From positions 4,501,501-4,565,500 of the forward strand of contig NZ_CP077092.1 of the NCBI RefSeq assembly GCF_014268585.2: 64,000 nucleotides of DNA. The letters are read 5' to 3'. The position numbers were made by a program, and so were the translations under genes. This DNA is from Pseudomonas iranensis. Lineage in GTDB: Bacteria > Pseudomonadota > Gammaproteobacteria > Pseudomonadales > Pseudomonadaceae. Below are positions 57,715-64,000 of the stretch, piece after piece. The notes below the pieces were generated by a model. The model was not told the DNA's origin, ran no database searches, and was given only the letters and a program-made list of their open reading frames with translations. Numbering within the stretch: the stretch's first letter is position 1; each line of letters opens with the position of its first letter.

Positions 57715-59532
57715 TCAGTGCTGTTGCAAGTTGCCGTAGAGCTTGGCGTACAGACCGCCGTCGGCGATCAGCTGGCGATGGTCGCCGTCTTCGGCGATCT
57801 GCCCGCCATCGAACACCAGCACGCGGTCCGCCTGTTTCACCGCCGACAGGCGATGGGCAATGATCAGCGTGGTACGGCCATGGAGAAACTTCGCCATCGC
57901 CTGGTGCAGGTTGTACTCGGTGGCGGCGTCGAGGGCCGAGGTGGCTTCGTCGAGAATCACCACTTTCGGCTCGGCGAGAATCATCCGCGCAATCGCCAGA
58001 CGCTGGCGCTGGCCGCCGGACAGGCGCACGCCGGAGCGACCGACGATGCTGTCGAGGCCAGCGGGCAGCGCACGGATGGTCGCGGCCATTTGCGCGATTT
58101 CCAGCGCCTGCCAGCAGGCTTCGTCGCTGCGCATGCGGCCCATGGTCAGGTTGGCGCGCACGCTGTCGTTGAACAGCGCCGGATGCTGCAGCACCACCGC
58201 GACGTTCTCGCGCACCGTCTCCAGACCGATCTCCTGCTGGGTCGATCCGCCGAAGCGAATGGTCCCGGCCGCTGGCGTGTACAGGCCCAACAGCAATTGC
58301 ACCAAGGTGCTTTTGCCGCCGCCGCTGGCGCCGACAATCGCGACTTTTTCACCGGGCAGGATCGACAGGTTCATCTGGTCCAGCACCAACTCGTCGCCAT
58401 AACCGAAGCTCAGGCCTTGCACCTCGATGCCGACGGTGTCGCGCCCCTTGAACGGATCGACGCCGCCGGGATACTGCGGCTCGTCGGCGCGCGCCAGCAA
58501 TTCATTGACCCGCGTCAGCGCACCGCCCGCCGCGTAATAGGCGTATTGCAGATTGAGCAGCTGTTCGACCGGGCCGATCATGAACCACAGGTAACTGAAC
58601 ACCGCGAGCATCTGCCCGATCGACAGGTCGGAAAACAGCACGGTGAGCATCGCCGCCGCGCGGAAGATGTCGATGCCGAACTGGAACAGCAAACCACTGG
58701 CGCGGTTCGAGGCGTCGGTTTTCCACTGCGAGTTGACTGCGTAGTTGCGCACCTCCTGCGCGCGCAAACCGAGGCGCCCGAGGAAATAGCCCTGACGATT
58801 GCCGGCGCGCACTTCCTGAATCGCATCGAGGGTTTCGCTCAGTGCCTGGGTGAAGCGCGAGGTGCTGTCGTTCTCGAGTTTTTTCAGGTGTTTGACGCGT
58901 TTGCCCAGCTGCACCGTGGCGTAGATCACCAACGGGTTGAACAGCAGAATCAGCAGCGCCAGCTTCCAGTGCATCCACATCAGAATGCTGGCGGTGCCGA
59001 CCAGGGTCAGCATCGCGACGAGGAAGCGGCTGAGGGTTTCGCCGACGAATTTGTCGAGGGTGTCCAGATCGGTGACCAAATGCGTGGTCACCGTGCCGCT
59101 GCCGAGGCTTTCGTATTCGCCGAGGGAAATGCGCTTGAGCCGCTCGATCAGGCGTACGCGAATGCGGTAGACGATGTCCTTGGCCAGGCGCGCGAACAGC
59201 CGCGACTGCAACACGCCAAAACACAGGGCGCTGCAACGCAAGGTCAGGGTCACCACCAGCATCAGGCCGATATAACCCGCCGCCTGCTGCCACATGCTCG
59301 GCAGGAAATGGTTCATGACTTTCAGCGCGGCATCGCCGTGGCCGAGCAGCACTTCGTCAACCAGCAATGGCAGCAGCAATGGAATCGGCACGCTGCACAG
59401 CGTCGCCAGCACGGCCACGCCGTTGGCGATCCACAGAGATTTCTTGTGATGCAGTGCCAGACGCCGGACTTCAGCCCAGCTCAGCCGGTCGACACGCTCT
59501 ACCGCTGGCGTGTCATCGCCCAGCTCAGACAC
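57715..59532 (-). CDS. ABC exporter, fused permease/ATP-binding protein
   Basis: A 605-residue MsbA-like half transporter: six membrane helices in residues 30-320 and an ABC domain with Walker A GASGGGKST, signature LSGGQRQRLAIARM and Walker B VVILDEATSALDAATE. The substrate is unknown; lipid or drug export is typical for the family. The start is GTG at 59532, overlapping the DsbA-like gene by 8 bp. It corresponds in position to PA0860. Confidence 0.92.
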   Translation of the reverse strand: MSELGDDTPAVERVDRLSWAEVRRLALHHKKSLWIANGVAVLATLCSVPIPLLLPLLVDEVLLGHGDAALKVMNHFLPSMWQQAAGYIGLMLVVTLTLRCSALCFGVLQSRLFARLAKDIVYRIRVRLIERLKRISLGEYESLGSGTVTTHLVTDLDTLDKFVGETLSRFLVAMLTLVGTASILMWMHWKLALLILLFNPLVIYATVQLGKRVKHLKKLENDSTSRFTQALSETLDAIQEVRAGNRQGYFLGRLGLRAQEVRNYAVNSQWKTDASNRASGLLFQFGIDIFRAAAMLTVLFSDLSIGQMLAVFSYLWFMIGPVEQLLNLQYAYYAAGGALTRVNELLARADEPQYPGGVDPFKGRDTVGIEVQGLSFGYGDELVLDQMNLSILPGEKVAIVGASGGGKSTLVQLLLGLYTPAAGTIRFGGSTQQEIGLETVRENVAVVLQHPALFNDSVRANLTMGRMRSDEACWQALEIAQMAATIRALPAGLDSIVGRSGVRLSGGQRQRLAIARMILAEPKVVILDEATSALDAATEYNLHQAMAKFLHGRTTLIIAHRLSAVKQADRVLVFDGGQIAEDGDHRQLIADGGLYAKLYGNLQQH

Positions 59533-60160
59533 AGGCCGCGCGCTCCAGCCAGCGGCCGAGCAACGGCGACAGCTCGCTGAGCGGTTGATAGCCGTTGGTC
59601 AGCAGCGCCAGTTGCCCGTTGCGCTCGGCCAGCAGGGTCGGAAAACCGGCGATGCCCAAGTCCTGCACCCAGGTGAAGTCGGCCTGGGTCGCCTTGTGCT
59701 GATCGGCGTGATCGAACAACGCGGCGAATTCGATACGCGGCACACCGGCCTGCTCTGCCAATTCGACCAGCACGCTGGCCTGAGTGACATCGCGACCTTC
59801 GGCGTAAAACGCTTGCTGGATCAGCCCGACCAATGTCCACGCGCAATCCGGCGCCAGGCTGCGCGCGGTGACAATGGCGCGACAGGCCGGCTCGGTGTCG
59901 TAGACAAAACCGTCGGGCAGCGCGCCGTCGAACTTGAACGGCTGGCCGGTGGCCTCGGTGACCGCTTGCCAGTGCTCAAGAATATAGCGCCGCGTGGTCG
60001 GCTCCAGCGCCGAACCGCTGCCGGTGCGCAAGCCGCCCACCACCAGATGCAGCTCGACCCCGGCTGCCTGCGCCTGCTCGACCAGTGCCTTGGCCACCGG
60101 AGCAAAACCCCAGCACCATGAACACATCGGATCCATCACATAGAGCAGGCGCGCAGACAT
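59525..60160 (-). CDS. DsbA-family (FrnE-like) thioredoxin-fold protein
   Basis: A 211-residue protein with a redox motif C13-S-W-C16 near its start (YVMDPMCSWCWGF) and a DsbA-type helical insert, then the cis-Pro region GIAGFPTLL. There is no signal peptide, so it should be cytoplasmic, as FrnE-type isomerases are. It lies 2 bp after trhO and overlaps the ABC exporter gene, so the three form one operon. Confidence 0.9.
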   Translation of the reverse strand: MSARLLYVMDPMCSWCWGFAPVAKALVEQAQAAGVELHLVVGGLRTGSGSALEPTTRRYILEHWQAVTEATGQPFKFDGALPDGFVYDTEPACRAIVTARSLAPDCAWTLVGLIQQAFYAEGRDVTQASVLVELAEQAGVPRIEFAALFDHADQHKATQADFTWVQDLGIAGFPTLLAERNGQLALLTNGYQPLSELSPLLGRWLERAACV

Positions 60161-60162
60161 GG

Positions 60163-61104
60163 TTAAGCCTCGGTGGATGCTTGCTTATAGTTGTAGCCGA
60201 TCGGGTGCGGCTGGTTGCGCGCCTTGGCCAGTTCGATCTGCTTTTGCCGATCGATGGCGCTGCGCCGGGTTTTCTCGCTGAGCTTGTCCCAGCAGTGCGG
60301 GCAACTGATGCCGGCGACGTAGTGCTCGGAGGCGCGATCTTCAACGCTGACCGGCGTGCGGCAGGCATGACATTGATCGTAGTCGCCTTCCGTCAGGTCG
60401 TGACGCACGGTGACGCGGTTGTCGAAGACGAAGCAGTCGCCGCGCCACTTGGTTTCTTCCTGCGGCACCTCTTCGAGGTACTTCAGGATGCCGCCCTTGA
60501 GGTGGTAAACCTCTTCGAAACCTTCGCCGAGCATATAGCTCGAGGCTTTCTCGCAGCGAATGCCGCCGGTGCAGAACATCGCGACCTTCTTGTGCACGGC
60601 CGGGTCGAAGTGTTCTTTGATGTAGTCTGGAAACTCGCGAAAACTGGTGGTTTTCGGATCGATGGCACCTTCGAAAGTGCCGATCGACACTTCGTAATCG
60701 TTGCGCGTGTCGATCAGCAGCACTTGCGGGTCGCTGATCAGCGCGTTCCAGTCCTGCGGTTCGACGTAGGTGCCGACCTTCTTGTTCGGGTCGACGCCTT
60801 CAACGCCGAGGGTGACGATCTCTTTCTTCAGCTTGACCTTGGTGCGATAGAACGGCTGTTCGTCGCAATACGATTCCTTGTGATCGATGTCGACCATGCG
60901 CGGATCGTTCTTGAGCCAGGCGAGCAGACCGTCGATGCCTTCGCGGCTGCCGGAAACCGTGCCGTTGATGCCTTCTTCGGCGATCAGCAGAGTGCCTTTG
61001 ATGCCGTTGTCGACCATCGCTTGCAGCAGTGGCTCGCGCAGGTCAACGTAATCTTCGAGGGTGACGAACTTGTACAGTGCCGCCACGACAATCGGTTGTG
61101 TCAT
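60163..61104 (-). CDS. trhO: tRNA uridine(34) hydroxylase TrhO (rhodanese-like)
   Basis: An enzyme of 313 residues (formerly YceA) that makes 5-hydroxyuridine at the wobble base of certain tRNAs. A ferredoxin-like N-terminal domain contains [16 protein letters not shown]. The rhodanese domain has the active Cys in [12 protein letters not shown]. The C-terminal Cys pairs ([13 protein letters not shown]) look metal-binding. GGAG stands nine bases before the ATG. It starts a trhO-frnE-ABC operon. Confidence 0.95.
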   Translation of the reverse strand: MTQPIVVAALYKFVTLEDYVDLREPLLQAMVDNGIKGTLLIAEEGINGTVSGSREGIDGLLAWLKNDPRMVDIDHKESYCDEQPFYRTKVKLKKEIVTLGVEGVDPNKKVGTYVEPQDWNALISDPQVLLIDTRNDYEVSIGTFEGAIDPKTTSFREFPDYIKEHFDPAVHKKVAMFCTGGIRCEKASSYMLGEGFEEVYHLKGGILKYLEEVPQEETKWRGDCFVFDNRVTVRHDLTEGDYDQCHACRTPVSVEDRASEHYVAGISCPHCWDKLSEKTRRSAIDRQKQIELAKARNQPHPIGYNYKQASTEA

Positions 61105-61150
61105 GGGTATTTCTCCAGGTGGCTACCCTCGCAAAGGGTGAACCGGATTC

Positions 61151-61180
61151 AAAAAAAACGCGCCGGCTAAGCGGCGCGTT
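61151..61180 (-). terminator. Intrinsic terminator downstream of bolA
   Basis: A 9-bp stem AACGCGCCG/CGGCGCGTT with loop GCTAAG. On the minus strand it is followed by eight Ts. It sits 217 bp past the bolA stop, beyond a REPIN, and just upstream of trhO. Confidence 0.9.
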
Positions 61181-61241
61181 GCGGATTCTAGCAAAAACAT
61201 GATGTGTTTTGGATTTACTCAGTCTTTGTGACAACACAAAA

Positions 61242-61378
61242 CCTGTGGCGAGGGGATTTATCCCCGATAGGCTGCGAAGCGGCCCCAAACCCTGAGAATG
61301 CGGTCTTTCAGGGAGATTGGGTTCTGTGGCTTTCGGGGCTGCTTCGCAACCCAACGGGGATAAATCCCCTCACCACAA
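61242..61378. repeat. REPIN, GGATTTATCC family, with nested arms
   Basis: Outer arms CTGTGGCGAGGGGATTTATC... (61242-61265) and CGGGGATAAATCCCCTCACC... (61356-61378) are inverted. Inner arms GCTGCGAAGCGGCCCC (61270-61285) and GGGGCTGCTTCGCAAC (61335-61350) are also inverted. It belongs to the same family as the array at 51816-52101. Confidence 0.88.
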
Positions 61379-61397
61379 AATCCCGCCACATCCAAAA

Positions 61398-61697
61398 TCA
61401 GTGCTTGCTACCGCCTGCACAGGTGGGCGACGCCGGGGCGCCGTCGATCCCTGCCCATTCCTGCGGGGTGTAGGTGTGCAGCGCCAACGCATGGAACTCG
61501 CCCATCAGCTCGCCGAGCGTGCCGTAGACTTTCTGGTGGCGCTTGACCCGGTTCAGGCCTTCGAACTGCGCACTGACCACCACCGCCTTGTAGTGGGTCT
61601 GTGACCCGCGACTGTGCATGTGGCTTTCGTCCAGCACTTGCAGGTGCTCAGGCTGTAACAGGGCCAGCGTCGATTCGATGCGTTGTTGCATGGTCAT
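61398..61697 (-). CDS. bolA: BolA family protein
   Basis: A 99-residue protein with the BolA fold; family features are SRGSQTHYKAVVVSAQFEGL and NRVKRHQKVYGTL. BolA proteins regulate genes of the stress and shape response and partner with monothiol glutaredoxins. ATG 61697 with GGAG six bases upstream is chosen among GTG 61700 and ATG 61691. It is 12 bp after the DUF2059 gene on the same strand. PA0857 has the same neighbours. Confidence 0.93.
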   Translation of the reverse strand: MTMQQRIESTLALLQPEHLQVLDESHMHSRGSQTHYKAVVVSAQFEGLNRVKRHQKVYGTLGELMGEFHALALHTYTPQEWAGIDGAPASPTCAGGSKH

Positions 61698-61709
61698 CAC
61701 GAACTCCGC

Positions 61710-62231
61710 TTACTTCTTCTTGGCCGGCGCAGCAGCGCCTTTCGGGTCCAGCTCTTTGGTCATGTCGTCGAGCAATTTGTTGACCACAGGCACCGCGCTT
61801 TCCAGCTTGCCCTGGGTCATCTGCGCCGATTGCTGAGTCAGCTGCGGCATTTTTTCGAGGACTTTCTTGCCCAGTGGCGACTGGTAGAAAGCGACCAGGT
61901 CTTTCAGCTCGGATTCGCTGAAATTGCTGGTGTAGAGCTTGACCATGTCCGGCTTGAGCTTGTTCCAGCCGATGGCCTGATCCAGCGCGGCGTTGGCCTT
62001 GGCCTGGTAGGTTTCGAGCACGGCCTTCTTCGACTCAGGGGCTTTGGTCTGTTCAAAGCGCTGGGCGAACATTTGCTGCACTTGCATGTACACCGGGGTG
62101 CCCAGCTTGTCAGCGTGAGCCAGCGTCAGGAAAGCTTCGGCACTGGCGTTGTGGCTGGCGGTATCGGCAAGCACCTGGCCGCTGGCGCAAACCAGTGCAA
62201 CCGCGGTACAGATGGCGCGAAGACGAGTCAT
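61710..62231 (-). CDS. DUF2059 family exported protein
   Basis: A 173-residue protein with a signal peptide cleaved near VLADTAS (about residue 22) and the DUF2059 helical domain, whose marker is SELKDLVAFYQSPLGKKVLE. The tail is Ala/Lys-rich. The function is unknown; it is probably periplasmic. AAAGGAA stands seven bases before ATG 62231. It forms an operon with bolA and is divergent from fumC. Confidence 0.9.
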   Translation of the reverse strand: MTRLRAICTAVALVCASGQVLADTASHNASAEAFLTLAHADKLGTPVYMQVQQMFAQRFEQTKAPESKKAVLETYQAKANAALDQAIGWNKLKPDMVKLYTSNFSESELKDLVAFYQSPLGKKVLEKMPQLTQQSAQMTQGKLESAVPVVNKLLDDMTKELDPKGAAAPAKKK

Positions 62232-62422
62232 CGAGTTTCCTTTAAGCAAAGCGAGGTCGAACCCCAAGGGCGACCATTCTGCGCCTAACAATCGCTGTGG
62301 CTCAACCCCCGGCCCTTGCCGCGCTTGATTGGCGGGGTTTTGCGGTCAACAATCGAGCCGATGGAACCACCCGGGCCGACGCCGGCCTAAATTGCGCCAA
62401 CAGACCAACAGGAGTGTGCACG

Positions 62423-63817
<1,395 letters not shown>

Positions 63818-63841
63818 GTCATTTAGCGCCTGAAAATCCGT

Positions 63842-63907
63842 CTTCGCGAGCTGGCTCGCTCCCACAGGAAAATTGCATTGCAAAGTGGGAGCGAGCCTGC
63901 TCGCGAA
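63842..63907. repeat. REPIN, GAGCAGGCTCGCTCCCAC family
   Basis: Inverted REP arms at 63842-63865 (CTTCGCGAGCTGGCTCGCTC..., one variant base) and 63885-63907, just after the fumC stop. Confidence 0.9.
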
Positions 63908-63925
63908 TACAGGCGCCGCCGACCG

Positions 63926-64000
63926 TCAGCCTGGCACAACCCTGGCCCGCCGCGCCCTGAGCCCTGCAATCAACGATGGCCCCAACGCCACCAGCGCCGA
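63926..64000 (-). CDS. Possible C-terminal end of a minus-strand gene (partial)
   Basis: The last 75 bases read on the minus strand give SALVALGPSLIAGLRARRAR followed by VVPG and a TGA at 63926-63928. A hydrophobic stretch followed by a basic tail would suit the end of a membrane transporter. With so little sequence the product cannot be named, and the frame may be chance. Confidence 0.35.
   Translation of the reverse strand, partial: SALVALGPSLIAGLRARRARVVPG

Overview
The window is a chromosomal segment of a fluorescent Pseudomonas (P. fluorescens group). The evidence is GC-rich codon use, a gene order that matches several P. aeruginosa blocks (kdpFABCD; ihfB-O-antigen locus-wbpM-comEA; rpsA-cmk-aroA/tyrA-hisC-pheA-serC-gyrA-mtnA/mtaD-ubiG-mupP-yciK; tenA-like-rbdA-ABC-frnE-trhO-bolA-fumC), and abundant Pseudomonas-type REP/REPIN repeats. 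No rRNA, tRNA, CRISPR array or insertion sequence was seen.

Layout. 1-7.3 kb: the kdpFABCD potassium-pump operon (minus strand; kdpD runs off the left edge), with repeat islands between kdpB/kdpC and kdpC/kdpD. 7.7-11.9 kb: an ethanolamine-type permease, a DUF2897 protein, a TetR regulator interrupted by an in-frame TGA, a FabF-type ketoacyl synthase and a ComEA-like protein. 12-35.1 kb: a lipopolysaccharide O-antigen locus between wbpM and ihfB. 35.3-51.8 kb: conserved housekeeping genes for translation, nucleotide, aromatic amino acid, serine and histidine metabolism, DNA gyrase, methionine salvage, ubiquinone and peptidoglycan recycling. 52-57.6 kb: an SDR gene and two c-di-GMP enzymes around a TenA-like gene. 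57.7-64 kb: an ABC exporter, a DsbA-like protein, tRNA hydroxylase TrhO, BolA, a DUF2059 protein and class II fumarase; the tail of a further minus-strand gene may reach the right edge.

The O-antigen locus is the most interesting part. WbpM, WbpV and WbpL are predicted to make UDP-QuiNAc and place it on undecaprenyl phosphate. Glycosyltransferases would then extend the chain, and an ABC transporter (Wzm/Wzt, with a C-terminal carbohydrate-binding domain on Wzt) would export it. No wzx, wzy or wzz was seen. A 1418-residue protein combines a methyltransferase, a kinase-like segment, a coiled coil and two glycosyltransferase domains, and could be a WbdD-like chain terminator fused to its polymerase. 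On the opposite strand, a lower-GC five-gene operon (14.3-20.1 kb) appears to hold a complete system for decorating the exported polymer in the periplasm: a GtrII-type transferase, an aminotransferase and a fused acyltransferase-ketoisomerase for a dTDP-3-acylamino-3,6-dideoxyhexose, a GtrB-type polyprenyl-phosphate glycosyltransferase and a GtrA-type flippase. RmlA and RmlB at the other end of the locus would supply the shared intermediate dTDP-4-keto-6-deoxyglucose. rmlC, usually adjacent, is absent from the window.
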